From the NCBI RefSeq assembly GCF_026391055.1, contig NZ_JAPLET010000026.1:744001-808000 (forward strand): a stretch of DNA of 64,000 nucleotides. The letters are read 5' to 3'. Under the pieces are notes generated by a model, which saw only the letters and a program-made list of their open reading frames with translations, searched no databases and was not told the DNA's origin. Shown one piece after another: positions 26,821 to 35,211 of this stretch. Origin of the DNA: Spirosoma sp. GTDB taxonomy: Bacteria; Bacteroidota; Bacteroidia; Cytophagales; Spirosomataceae. A program made the position numbers and the translations under genes. Each line of letters opens with the position of its first letter. Positions within the stretch are counted from its first letter, which is position 1.

Positions 26821-27303
26821 CAAACTCTCCTCGCCGTCAGCCTTATACATGAATTTTCGCTCAAAACGCAGCCCCAGTTTTTCGAGCAAGTGGATGGACG
26901 GCTGGTTTGCAGGACTCGTAAATCCCAGAATACGACTTGATCCAAACGTTTCGCGGGCGTAGGCTATCACCGCCGATGCCGCTTCGAACCCGTATCCGGT
27001 TCCGGTATAACCGGGCAAAAACGCGAACCCGATATCAGGCGCATCCAGCGTCTCGCGCTTGAACAAACCGCACATGCCAATGGGTTGCTCAGTAACTTTC
27101 AGCCTGACTACATACGACCCGTAACCCATCAGTTCGTAACTCTTCAGCGGTCCGTTAACAATGTATTGATGGGCATCGTCAAGCGTTCGTACGCCACGGT
27201 CGCCAATAAACTCAAGCCATGATGGCGTGTTTAGCAACGTCAGCACGAAAGCAGCATCGTCGACCGTAAACTCGGTAAGTAGCAGGCGTTCCGTCAGTAA
27301 CAT
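26791..27303 (-). CDS. GNAT family N-acetyltransferase
   Basis: A 170-residue acetyltransferase of the RimJ/RimL-like type. It opens MLLTERLLLTEFTVDDAAFV, and the acetyl-CoA loop is in LPGYTGTGYGFEAASAVIAYA, followed by SRILGFTSPANQPSIHLLEKLGLRFE. The ATG at 27301-27303 matches the family N-terminus; a longer frame reaching 27480 lies inside argC and is rejected. It follows argC by 17 nt and is probably the last gene of the arginine block. Its tail overlaps the FGGY gene by 30 bp. The substrate is unknown. Confidence 0.9.
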   Translation of the reverse strand: MLLTERLLLTEFTVDDAAFVLTLLNTPSWLEFIGDRGVRTLDDAHQYIVNGPLKSYELMGYGSYVVRLKVTEQPIGMCGLFKRETLDAPDIGFAFLPGYTGTGYGFEAASAVIAYARETFGSSRILGFTSPANQPSIHLLEKLGLRFERKFMYKADGEESLLFGTPAIDV

Positions 27304-27320
27304 GTTGATAGTCTGAATTA

Positions 27321-28304
27321 CTAAAATGCTACTGACTTCAGGCGCAACCCGGTGTCTTCCGGCAAACCAAATACCAGATTGAGGTTCTGGACGGCATGAC
27401 CGGAGGCTCCTTTGGTAAGGTTGTCGATTACGCTTGTGATCAACAACTGCCCGTCGTGGACTTCCAGATGAACCAGGCATTTGTTGGTGTTTACGACCTG
27501 TTTCACATCCACCGGCGCATCGCTAACATGGGTAAACGGGTGGTTTTCGTAAAAGGACCGGTATAGTTGCTTGGCTTCTTCGAGCGTTCCGGTAAATGGC
27601 GTATAGACGTTGGCCATAATACCCCGCGTAAAATCGCCCCGGTAAGGAATGAAATTGATGGCGGCCGCAAAATCAGGTTCTAACTGCGTCAAACTCTGGC
27701 GTATTTCGGCCAGGTGCTGGTGCGTGAAGGCTTTGTAGATCGAAACGTTGTTGTTGCGCCAGGTGAAGCCGGTTGTAGGCACAAGCGCCTGCCCTGCGCC
27801 CGTACTGCCGGTTATGGCACTTACGTGGACATCGTCGGTCAGTTTGCCGGCTTTCGCCAGGGGCAGCAGCGCCAGCTGAATACTGCTGGCAAAGCAGCCG
27901 GGATTGGCAATGCGCATGGCTTCCTGAATACGCTCCCGGTTGAGTTCGGGTAAGCCGTACACGAAATCGTCGTGTTCGTCCCGAAAATCGGCACTGAGAT
28001 CAATCACGGCAATATCGTCAGACACCTCGTGCTCCGCCATGAACGTTGCCGACGCCCCATGTCCCGAACACAAAAAAATAGCATCCAGCCCGTTCTGTGC
28101 CAGCAATTCGCTAATTTCTTCACCCGAAAAGGTGAGGTCGGTATCACCCAGCAGATCGGTATGCGTGGCCCAAACGGGTTTTCCTGCCTGACTTTTGCTG
28201 TGTGTAAAGGCCACATTCACAAACGGGTGATTGATCAGAATACGCAGTAGCTCGCCACCTGTATAACCGGCTCCGCCAATAATACCAACGTTTATTTTTT
28301 CCAT
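27321..28304 (-). CDS. argC: N-acetyl-gamma-glutamyl-phosphate reductase
   Basis: A 327-residue NADPH-dependent reductase of arginine (or N-succinyl-ornithine) biosynthesis. The cofactor loop is GIIGGAGYTGGELLR at residues 8-22, and the catalytic Cys137 is in ANPGCFAS. Other segments are IDLSADFR and YGLPELNRE. Length and order fit the family. It lies between the GT9 gene (81 nt upstream) and the GNAT gene. Confidence 0.96.
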   Translation of the reverse strand: MEKINVGIIGGAGYTGGELLRILINHPFVNVAFTHSKSQAGKPVWATHTDLLGDTDLTFSGEEISELLAQNGLDAIFLCSGHGASATFMAEHEVSDDIAVIDLSADFRDEHDDFVYGLPELNRERIQEAMRIANPGCFASSIQLALLPLAKAGKLTDDVHVSAITGSTGAGQALVPTTGFTWRNNNVSIYKAFTHQHLAEIRQSLTQLEPDFAAAINFIPYRGDFTRGIMANVYTPFTGTLEEAKQLYRSFYENHPFTHVSDAPVDVKQVVNTNKCLVHLEVHDGQLLITSVIDNLTKGASGHAVQNLNLVFGLPEDTGLRLKSVAF

Positions 28305-28385
28305 ATTTTCTGAACGACCATGTTCCTTTATTGATTCAATGTTGTGTCAGTATACGCTCCTGACATCAGTTATGCATACTGGATT

Positions 28386-29600
28386 CTACCTGGTCGACGC
28401 CCGACTCTGCTCGCCAATGGCCCGAAACCAGACCAGTGCCCGATTCAATACGCTTTCATCGAAGACCGTCACGTATTCGCTTTCAAATCCTGACCGGTCA
28501 AGTGTTAATGAGCGACTTAATTCATGATTGTGTATTACCAAAGTTGGCTTGCTGGCAATGGGAAAAAATTGAATGCCTACCCCACTTTTCTGAAACGATA
28601 AAGTCGGGCAACCCAGACAGCACAGATGCATGGGCAACGAGTCGAGCGTAAAGGCGGCATACGCCTGTTCGCTCAGGCTGGCCATATCCTGAAGGGTTAA
28701 TTTATTGACGGCGGGAATCAACCGGTCAGCAGCCACTGGATTCGCGTCACGAACACGTTCGTATAACTCCGCCGTGAAGGCTTTCTGCCCGCTGAACACT
28801 AATGGATTTGGGCTTTCCTGAAGCAGTTGGCTTGCGAACCGGCACCAGTAGTCGACCGACAACATCCGAATGGGGTCTCCGGACTCAGGACAAATCAGGA
28901 TGGGTTTATTCGCTAGTACCGGGCTATTCAGTTTAGCCCACAACTGCTCCGTCGATTGAGGTGGATGAACAAAGTACGGTTCAACAGTTTTCAGACTGGC
29001 CTCAATTCCCATCGGCTTCAGAAGTCGGAGAATCAGGTCAAAGTTATGAACTTCGCCATCCGGCATGAAAAACTCATCATCGAGCAGACCGCCGAATCCC
29101 CTTGTGCCATAGCCAATTTTTCGCCTGACCTTCAGATAAGGCAGGATAAAATGCATGGGCGAATCCGAGAAGCGAATATCAACCGAATAATCGTAGACCG
29201 TGTCGCTGAGCGTTTTTACGGCTGCTTTCGTCGTCTGCCAGAAATCCTGCCATTTCTGTAGTTTAGACAGCGACCGACGACTGGTTCCGACATGATTGAG
29301 GTGGATAACCCGCCGTATGTACGGGTTATCCTGCCAAATGGGGTCGCACCAGCTACCGGCCAGTACGTCAATCTGGGCATTGGGGTACTGCTGCCGGATG
29401 AGAGGAAATGTGTACGACAGAATCAGCGCATCGCCCAAATGTCCAGAGGTCATCAGGAGAATGGCTGGCTCGTCGGTAACGGGCAAGCTATCCTGCCTAC
29501 GCGCAGACTTGCTGGCGTAGGCATCCACCACTATATCAAGCAGTTGTAATGGATAGGCAATGCTCCGGGGAGCGCAATATTTCCGCGCTTTTCCAATCAC
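28386..29600 (-). CDS. Glycosyltransferase family 9 protein (heptosyltransferase-like)
   Basis: A 404-residue cytosolic GT-B enzyme. SGHLGDALILSYTFPLIRQQYPNA near residue 52 is the GT9 nucleotide-sugar domain start, and PILICPESGDPIRML with CCLGCPTLSFQKSG form the C-terminal domain. Such enzymes usually add heptose or similar sugars to lipopolysaccharide core. The start is GTG at 29598-29600, overlapping the argG stop by 4 nt (GTGA), so it is translationally coupled to argG. That is an unusual site for an envelope glycosyltransferase. Confidence 0.87.
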   Translation of the reverse strand: MIGKARKYCAPRSIAYPLQLLDIVVDAYASKSARRQDSLPVTDEPAILLMTSGHLGDALILSYTFPLIRQQYPNAQIDVLAGSWCDPIWQDNPYIRRVIHLNHVGTSRRSLSKLQKWQDFWQTTKAAVKTLSDTVYDYSVDIRFSDSPMHFILPYLKVRRKIGYGTRGFGGLLDDEFFMPDGEVHNFDLILRLLKPMGIEASLKTVEPYFVHPPQSTEQLWAKLNSPVLANKPILICPESGDPIRMLSVDYWCRFASQLLQESPNPLVFSGQKAFTAELYERVRDANPVAADRLIPAVNKLTLQDMASLSEQAYAAFTLDSLPMHLCCLGCPTLSFQKSGVGIQFFPIASKPTLVIHNHELSRSLTLDRSGFESEYVTVFDESVLNRALVWFRAIGEQSRASTR

Positions 29601-30799
29601 TGGTTGTTGATTTTCTCGTAGATCATCACCTGATTGGAGGCTACTTTCGAGAAGCCTCGCACATCGTCGCCCGTCCAGGCATTGTTCATTTCGCCATACG
29701 AACCGAATTTCGACGACATCAGATCATGATCCGACTCGATACCCATTACCTGGAACCGGTAGGGTGCCAGCAGCACATGTACTTTACCCGACACATGCGC
29801 CTGCGAATCGGCCAGGAAGGTCTCGATGTTGCGCATGACGGGGTCCATAAACTGGCCTTCGTGGAGCATGGTACCGTACCAGTTAGCCAACTGCTCTTTC
29901 CAGTATAGCTGCCATTTGCCGAGCACGTGTTTTTCGAGGGTATGGTGCGCTTTGATGATGATGAGGGGCGCGGGCGCTTCGAACCCAACCCGGCCTTTGA
30001 TACCAATGATGGTGTCGCCAACGTGAATGTCGCGGCCAATTCCGAACGGACCGGCCAGTTCGGTCAGTTTCCTAATGGCATCGACCGGGTTATTATACGT
30101 CTCGTCGCCAAATGCGCCGGAAATACCTTTTATCTCGCCATGCTGAAACGTGACCGTAATCGTTTCCGGCTCCGACTTCGTTACCTGGGTTGGCCAGGCC
30201 GATTCGGGCAGAAACTGATCGGATGTCAGTGTTTCTTTACCGCCTACGGATGTACCCCACAAGCCTTTGTTGATCGAGTAAGCGGCTTTGTGCCACTCCT
30301 GATCAACGCCTTTTGCTTTGAGGTATTCGATTTCGGCTTCACGCGACAGGCGCAGGTCCCGAATTGGGGTGATGATTTCGGCTTCAGGCGCAATGATCCG
30401 GAACGCCATATCGAAACGAACCTGGTCATTACCGGCACCAGTGCTTCCGTGGGCAATGGCCGACGCGCCGATTTCGCGGGCGTATTCAGCGGCAGCAATG
30501 GCCTGAAAAATCCGCTCGGCGCTCACACTCAGCGGGTACGTATTATTTTTCAAGACATTACCGAACACCAGAAACTTCAGGCATTGCTGGTAATAGTCGT
30601 CTGTCTTCGAGATCGTCACATGCGATTTAACTCCTAATGAATAGGCCCGTTCCTCAATCGCTTTGAGCTCGGCATCCGAAAAACCGCCCGTATCGACCAG
30701 CACCGAATAGACATCCATGCCGCGATCTTCAGACAAATATTTAACACAGAAGGAGGTATCGAGACCTCCGCTAAAGGCGAGAACTACTTTTTGAGACAT
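29597..30799 (-). CDS. argG: Argininosuccinate synthase
   Basis: A 400-residue enzyme that condenses citrulline and aspartate using ATP. The PP-loop VLAFSGGLDTSFCVKYL opens the protein, and AIAHGSTGAGNDQVRFD is the citrulline/ATP region. Length is in the family range. It is the first gene of a minus-strand block (argG, GT9, argC, GNAT). The 286-nt upstream spacer (30800-31085) holds no gene and no exact TAnnTTTG on this strand. Confidence 0.96.
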   Translation of the reverse strand: MSQKVVLAFSGGLDTSFCVKYLSEDRGMDVYSVLVDTGGFSDAELKAIEERAYSLGVKSHVTISKTDDYYQQCLKFLVFGNVLKNNTYPLSVSAERIFQAIAAAEYAREIGASAIAHGSTGAGNDQVRFDMAFRIIAPEAEIITPIRDLRLSREAEIEYLKAKGVDQEWHKAAYSINKGLWGTSVGGKETLTSDQFLPESAWPTQVTKSEPETITVTFQHGEIKGISGAFGDETYNNPVDAIRKLTELAGPFGIGRDIHVGDTIIGIKGRVGFEAPAPLIIIKAHHTLEKHVLGKWQLYWKEQLANWYGTMLHEGQFMDPVMRNIETFLADSQAHVSGKVHVLLAPYRFQVMGIESDHDLMSSKFGSYGEMNNAWTGDDVRGFSKVASNQVMIYEKINNQ

Positions 30800-31085
30800 T
30801 AGAGAGAAAGACGCCGGGCAATGACTCGCTCGTTGTCGGAATGGTTTTGGTTTGACAAATATCGGGCTTGTTCATGAAAAACCCGACTGAATTCACATCC
30901 TTTCGTGTATTAGGCCTGTAGTGTAGCTACTGAGTAGGGTTAGTCATGGTAAACCACTTCCCAATTTGGTTTGAATAAAGTAACTTGAAGTCCGGCGCAG
31001 ACTTCTACCTGATACAGGAATCTACGACCAAAAATGAAATAATACTCTGATAATCCATCAATTACTATACACGCTTAAGAAAGCT

Positions 31086-31673
31086 ATGGACATGCAATCT
31101 ATCTACCAGGAAACGATAAAGTTTGCCGCCCGAAAGCATGGCGAAACGAGTCAGACTATTCCCGGAACAAATCTGCCGTATGTTGTACACCTGAGCAACG
31201 TTGTTATGGAAATCCTGATGGCGGCTCAGGAAACTAAAGACTTCGACCTAAAGTATGCTATTCAGGTTGCCTTACTGCATGATACCCTGGAAGATACAAA
31301 TACTACGTTCGAGGAGTTACAGGAAACTTTCAGTAGTGAAGTGGCGCAGGCAGTACTGGCGTTGACCAAAGACAAAGACATTCCTAAAGCTGAGCAAATG
31401 GCCGACAGCCTGACCCGAATCAAAAAGCTTCCCAAAGAAGTATGGACCGTAAAACTGGCCGATCGGATTACCAATTTACAGGCTCCACCCGCCCACTGGT
31501 CGCCCGAAAAAATACAGGCCTATCAGACACAGTCATTACAAATCGCTCTGGAGCTGAAAGGTAGCAACAGGTATCTGGAGGAAAGACTTAACCAAAAAAT
31601 TAACGAGTATTCGACCTACTGCCCGAAAATTCGAACGGGAAGCCGTGATGAGCCGCTTAAAATACTCACCTAA
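31086..31673 (+). CDS. HD-domain phosphohydrolase (SpoT/MESH1-like hydrolase)
   Basis: A 195-residue single-domain protein. Catalytic-type residues line up with ppGpp hydrolases: His35 in YVVHLSNV, His65-Asp66 in LLHDTLED, Glu69-Asp70, and Asp126 in KLADRITN. The synthetase and regulatory domains of full-length Rel/SpoT are absent. This matches short alarmone hydrolases, so it may degrade (p)ppGpp or another 3'-pyrophosphate nucleotide. ATG at 31086 or 31092 are both possible. The 11-nt gap to the next gene suggests co-transcription. Confidence 0.85.
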   Translation: MDMQSIYQETIKFAARKHGETSQTIPGTNLPYVVHLSNVVMEILMAAQETKDFDLKYAIQVALLHDTLEDTNTTFEELQETFSSEVAQAVLALTKDKDIPKAEQMADSLTRIKKLPKEVWTVKLADRITNLQAPPAHWSPEKIQAYQTQSLQIALELKGSNRYLEERLNQKINEYSTYCPKIRTGSRDEPLKILT

Positions 31674-31684
31674 CTTAAAAGGGA

Positions 31685-32569
31685 ATGTATACCCTCTTAG
31701 CTATACCAACTTTACTTTTAGCCTTCTGTACTGTAGCCAATGCGCAAATCAGAGGCATTAAAATAAGCGGAGACACCTGTACCAGTCAGACACTTGCTCT
31801 TCAGGCGGAAGGCACGAGTAGTTCGCCCTACTTTTCGTGGAACTTTGGCGACCCGGCAAGCGGCACCAGAAATACAGTAACGATAACCGGTGCCAGCCCT
31901 TCTCCATTTCCCACGCATACGTTTAGCAGTGCCGGTGTTTACAACGTTTGTGTTTCGTTTCAGGAGCCGGGCTCCCCTGTCGCTACCGTTTGCAGACGCC
32001 TTTCTGTTGGCTTATGCTGTAATGGCATTATATCGACACAGGACAGCTGTTTGCCAAACAGAATTCCGTTCACTCTGGTCACATCAGCCTTAGTCAATTC
32101 AATTACCTGGGATTTCGGCGATCCTTCTTCCGGAACGGATAATACAGCAACAAACACGTCTGCATCACACCAATTTTTAAATCCGGGTGCATATACTATA
32201 AAGGCAGTTGTGAACTTTAACTGCGGTACCAGAACGCTGGAAAAGACCATCAATATCATCCCCTGCGACACACCACCTTCTTCGACTTGCCTATTCTATA
32301 CGCCAAAGGCTTTCTCGCCTAATGATGATACAGTTAATGATTTCTTTTCACCCGTAAAAAGCCAAAACTGTTCACTGGAAGAATACGAGTTGACCATTTT
32401 CAGCCGATGGGGTGAGGTTATTTATCAAACCACAAATCCGGATAACAAATGGGATGGAAAATATAAAGGCGAAGCCTGCCCTGTTGGGGTTTATCCGTAT
32501 TTGATAAAATTCAAGTTTGTTTCTCAAAGCAGACAAACCAACAAAGGAAGTATTACCCTGGTAAGGTGA
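31685..32569 (+). CDS. PKD-domain protein with CHU_C (T9SS type B) C-terminal domain
   Basis: A 294-residue secreted protein with a signal peptide ending near residue 21 (TVANAQ). Two PKD-like domains follow, each with a FSWNFGDPASGT- or ITWDFGDPSSGT-type strand. The C-terminal 85 residues are the gliding motility-associated domain: YTPKAFSPNDDTVND, LTIFSRWGEVIYQT, WDGKYKGEACPVGVYPYLI. That domain directs export through the type IX secretion system and attachment to the surface. At this length it may be a small adhesin or matrix component. Confidence 0.9.
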   Translation: MYTLLAIPTLLLAFCTVANAQIRGIKISGDTCTSQTLALQAEGTSSSPYFSWNFGDPASGTRNTVTITGASPSPFPTHTFSSAGVYNVCVSFQEPGSPVATVCRRLSVGLCCNGIISTQDSCLPNRIPFTLVTSALVNSITWDFGDPSSGTDNTATNTSASHQFLNPGAYTIKAVVNFNCGTRTLEKTINIIPCDTPPSSTCLFYTPKAFSPNDDTVNDFFSPVKSQNCSLEEYELTIFSRWGEVIYQTTNPDNKWDGKYKGEACPVGVYPYLIKFKFVSQSRQTNKGSITLVR

Positions 32570-32600
32570 TCAATACCAACAGCTAGTCTAACCATCAGGC

Positions 32601-33479
32601 TCACAGCAACACCAGCAAACTCCCCGGCAGTACCCGGACATTGACCTGACCGGCTGCCAGCGTTAACGGCTCTCCATCGGCATGAATCAGTATGGGCCCG
32701 TCTGCCTCTACGGTTGCCTTGGTAACGGACTTTCCGCGCCAGTAGGACGACTGATTGAGCGTCTTATTAAATAGCCGCCAGGTGAGCATGCCCGCTGCCT
32801 GGGTTGGGAATGGGCGAATTTCGCACTGCTCCAGCCGACCATCGGCAATATTGGCGGTGGGGGCCATCCAGGCGTTATTCCCGAACTGCCCGGCGTTGGC
32901 AAAGGTGAGTGAGAAAAGCTTCTGCTCCTGTCCATCCAGCAAAAACACGGAGGGCTTATACCCCATGAATGCGTTGAATGCCGTGCGGACATAAGTAGGC
33001 AGTCCACGAATGGGTTGCCGGGCGAACGCGTGCGCAACATAAGCCTCAAACCCGAGCCCAGCAGTACAGAAGAAAGGATGCTCGTTTATCTCGCCACTGT
33101 CAATGACCACCGGTCGGCCGGTCAGGGCTCGTTCGATGGCTTTCAGCGGGGCGAGCGGAACGCCCAAATGGCGGGCCAGCCCGTTGCCGGAGCCAATGGG
33201 TACAATGCCAAGCGCCGTAGCCGACCGACGAAGGGCCTGAGCGGTTTCGTTGATGGTACCATCGCCCCCAATGGCCAGTACGCGATTGACACCCCGCTTC
33301 ACGGCATCGGCGGCTAGTTCGGTAGCATGACCGGGATGCGTGGTAAAGATGGCTTCGGGTGCGTAATCGAGCGCTTCAGCACGACGCATGAACGCATCCT
33401 GAAGCAGAGCTTTCTGGGCAACCGACGTTGTACCCGATAGCGGATTGATGATGGCCAGAACGGCCGAACGACTGCTCAC
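32601..33479 (-). CDS. Diacylglycerol kinase-family lipid kinase
   Basis: A 292-residue DAGK_cat protein (YegS/DgkB/BmrU type). AIINPLSG near residue 9, IGGDGTINETAQAL near residue 73 and GIVPIGSGNGLARHLG near residue 95 are the catalytic motifs. The C-terminal domain has HPFFCTAGLGFEA and ILIHADGEPLTL. The start is GTG at 33477-33479, placed directly after the TGA of a 37-codon membrane-peptide gene. The lipid substrate is unknown; diacylglycerol or a sphingoid base are both plausible in this phylum. Confidence 0.9.
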   Translation of the reverse strand: MSSRSAVLAIINPLSGTTSVAQKALLQDAFMRRAEALDYAPEAIFTTHPGHATELAADAVKRGVNRVLAIGGDGTINETAQALRRSATALGIVPIGSGNGLARHLGVPLAPLKAIERALTGRPVVIDSGEINEHPFFCTAGLGFEAYVAHAFARQPIRGLPTYVRTAFNAFMGYKPSVFLLDGQEQKLFSLTFANAGQFGNNAWMAPTANIADGRLEQCEIRPFPTQAAGMLTWRLFNKTLNQSSYWRGKSVTKATVEADGPILIHADGEPLTLAAGQVNVRVLPGSLLVLL

Positions 33480-33593
33480 TCAGGAGAAGAAAATAAATAA
33501 GATTAAAATAAAAACAACGATAAAAATATAGTACCAACCATCCGAGAAGATGTATGGTTTGTAATCGTTGTAAAACTTCCTGACCTTTTTCAT
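33480..33593 (-). CDS. 37-residue membrane peptide coupled to the lipid kinase
   Basis: Too short for ordinary gene callers, but well supported. It reads MKKVRKFYNDYKPYIF, then SDGWYY, then a hydrophobic C-terminal helix (IFIVVFILILFIFFS). The TGA stop (33480-33482) is immediately followed by the GTG start of the lipid kinase, so the two are translationally coupled. A TATCTTTG promoter box lies 24 nt upstream. The basic N-terminus and single C-terminal helix suggest a tail-anchored inner-membrane peptide, perhaps a kinase partner. I recall similar small Bacteroidota proteins but cannot name a family. Confidence 0.75.
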   Translation of the reverse strand: MKKVRKFYNDYKPYIFSDGWYYIFIVVFILILFIFFS

Positions 33594-33617
33594 GATTTGT
33601 TACGCTAGATACGGGTA

Positions 33618-33625
33618 CAAAGATA
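33618..33625 (-). promoter_or_regulatory. Bacteroidota -7 box (TATCTTTG) for the membrane peptide and lipid kinase
   Basis: An exact TAnnTTTG on the minus strand, 24 nt before the ATG at 33593. It lies between the FabG-like gene and the small-peptide gene, so the peptide-kinase pair likely has its own promoter. Confidence 0.55.
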
Positions 33626-33669
33626 ACGGGTGGTTTTCGGTATTCAGCTTTTGGTTTCAGCTCCACAAC

Positions 33670-34407
33670 CTACAGGGCCTGCCCGCCGTTGACGGCTAGT
33701 ACATGTCCGTTCACAAATGAGGCTTCGTCGGACGCCAGGAACAAATACGCATTGGCGATGTCCTGTGGTTTGCCAATGCGCCGAACTGGAATGGTTGCCA
33801 CGGCCTGATTGCGTACGTCGTCGGGCATGGCGTCTGTCATGGCCGTTTGGATAAAACCCGGTGCGACTGCATTCGCCGTAATTCCTTTCGGGCCTAGCTC
33901 TTTGGCCCATGACCGTACCATGCCGATAATACCGGCTTTGGCAGCGGCATAATTCGTTTGGCCAAAGGCTCCATGCACCCCGTTGATCGACGAGGTACAG
34001 ATGATACGTCCGTATTTCTGCTCTACCATGTAGGGCGCAATGACTTTTGTGCAGTTAAAAACGCCCGTCAGGTTCACGTCGATCACCTGCTGCCAGTCGG
34101 CAAACGACATTTTCAGCAGGGTTTTATCCCGCGTAATTCCGGCGTTGTTGATCAGAATATCGATCCGGCCATACTGCTCGTGTACAGAGCGGGCGGCTGC
34201 TTCAATACCAGGCACATCGGTCGTGCTGACATGCTGGAACGTGCAGGAAAACCCCTGGTCGCGCAGTGACTGAGCCGTAGCCTCTCCTTCATCCAGCAAA
34301 TCCCAGATAATAACGGTGGCGCCTTCCCGACAAAATACCTCGGCGGCAGCCTGTCCTATACCCCGGGCGGCTCCGGTAATAATGGCAACTTTGTTTTGTA
34401 ATCTCAT
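33670..34407 (-). CDS. FabG-like SDR (3-oxoacyl-ACP reductase family)
   Basis: A 245-residue short-chain dehydrogenase. TGAARGIG near residue 12 is the cofactor loop, INNAGITRDKTLLKM near residue 87 and YAAAKAGIIGM near residue 152 carry the catalytic Tyr-Lys, with Ser in TSSINGVHG. GITANAVAPGFIQTAMT and VNGHVLAVNGG complete a close FabG/PhaB match. The ATG at 34405-34407 opens directly into the Rossmann fold; a longer upstream frame adds unrelated residues. It may be the housekeeping FabG or a paralogue acting on acetoacetyl-CoA. Confidence 0.9.
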   Translation of the reverse strand: MRLQNKVAIITGAARGIGQAAAEVFCREGATVIIWDLLDEGEATAQSLRDQGFSCTFQHVSTTDVPGIEAAARSVHEQYGRIDILINNAGITRDKTLLKMSFADWQQVIDVNLTGVFNCTKVIAPYMVEQKYGRIICTSSINGVHGAFGQTNYAAAKAGIIGMVRSWAKELGPKGITANAVAPGFIQTAMTDAMPDDVRNQAVATIPVRRIGKPQDIANAYLFLASDEASFVNGHVLAVNGGQAL

Positions 34408-34530
34408 AACCTGGTAAGCAGGAAATCGGTTAGCATTGAATGAGCGAATAACGCAAAAATCCACTCGATTCACCAACATTGTTTGGGTTATGAAATGTAT
34501 ATCATAGCTTTAGTCAAAACCCATCCTTAT

Positions 34531-34983
34531 ATGAAACAAGTCTTTCAATTAGCCTTACTTTGTTTGCTGGCAGTATCGGCATTGGGTCAGCCTACAGCGC
34601 AGACAGTGGCCGATAACCGCGAACGACGGGCCATCCTGGAAACCCTGAAACGGCAAACCGATGACTGGAATGCCGGACGTATTGACCGATTTATGATGGC
34701 CTACTGGGATTCTGACTCGCTTACGTTCATTGGTAAGGCCGGTATCACGTATGGCTATCAGCCAACGCTCGCCAATTACAAGAAGCGTTACCCAAGCCGG
34801 GCATCTATGGGCACGCTTAAGTTTGATATTCTGGAATTGACCTTCCCCTCTCCCGGTGTTGCCTACGTCATTGGCCGCTTCCACCTGACCCGACCCGAAC
34901 TTGGCAATGCAGAAGGGTACTTTACCTTACTCTGGCGAAAAATCAACAATCGCTGGGTAATTGTAAGCGACCATACGGGTTAA
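34531..34983 (+). CDS. DUF4440/SnoaL-like secreted protein
   Basis: A 150-residue protein from ATG 34531. It has a signal peptide (MKQVFQLALLCLLAVSALGQ) and one NTF2-like domain: LKRQTDDWNAGRIDRFMMAYW, LTFIGKAGITYGY, YVIGRFHLT and TLLWRKINNRWVIVSDHT. The start at 34483 would add residues before the signal and is disfavoured. It is probably periplasmic. The family often lacks catalytic function that can be predicted from sequence. Confidence 0.82.
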   Translation: MKQVFQLALLCLLAVSALGQPTAQTVADNRERRAILETLKRQTDDWNAGRIDRFMMAYWDSDSLTFIGKAGITYGYQPTLANYKKRYPSRASMGTLKFDILELTFPSPGVAYVIGRFHLTRPELGNAEGYFTLLWRKINNRWVIVSDHTG

Positions 34984-35211
34984 GAGCGAATCTGGATAAG
35001 GACGCCTGATTCTCAGACTTAACCGCTAAATATCACCTGTTTATGTCAATGGCGAACGTAAGGTGTTTTACCCTACACCTACAAACCCTTAGTATACTTA
35101 AGTAGTTTTATATTATATATTCAAGAAGTTTTTGACCTTCACCACGAGCAAGCTAAAAAAACAATAGCGTGTAAAAACTGCTTGACTAGATGGTAACTAT
35201 GCACGCTACTC

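Noticed and set aside
27304-27480. N-terminal extension of the GNAT gene into argC
   Set aside because: The extra residues are an out-of-frame reading of argC. The family N-terminus begins at the ATG at 27303.
29927-30637. 236-codon plus-strand open frame inside argG
   Set aside because: It is antisense to a well-conserved enzyme, has no family features, and has no promoter or start context of its own.
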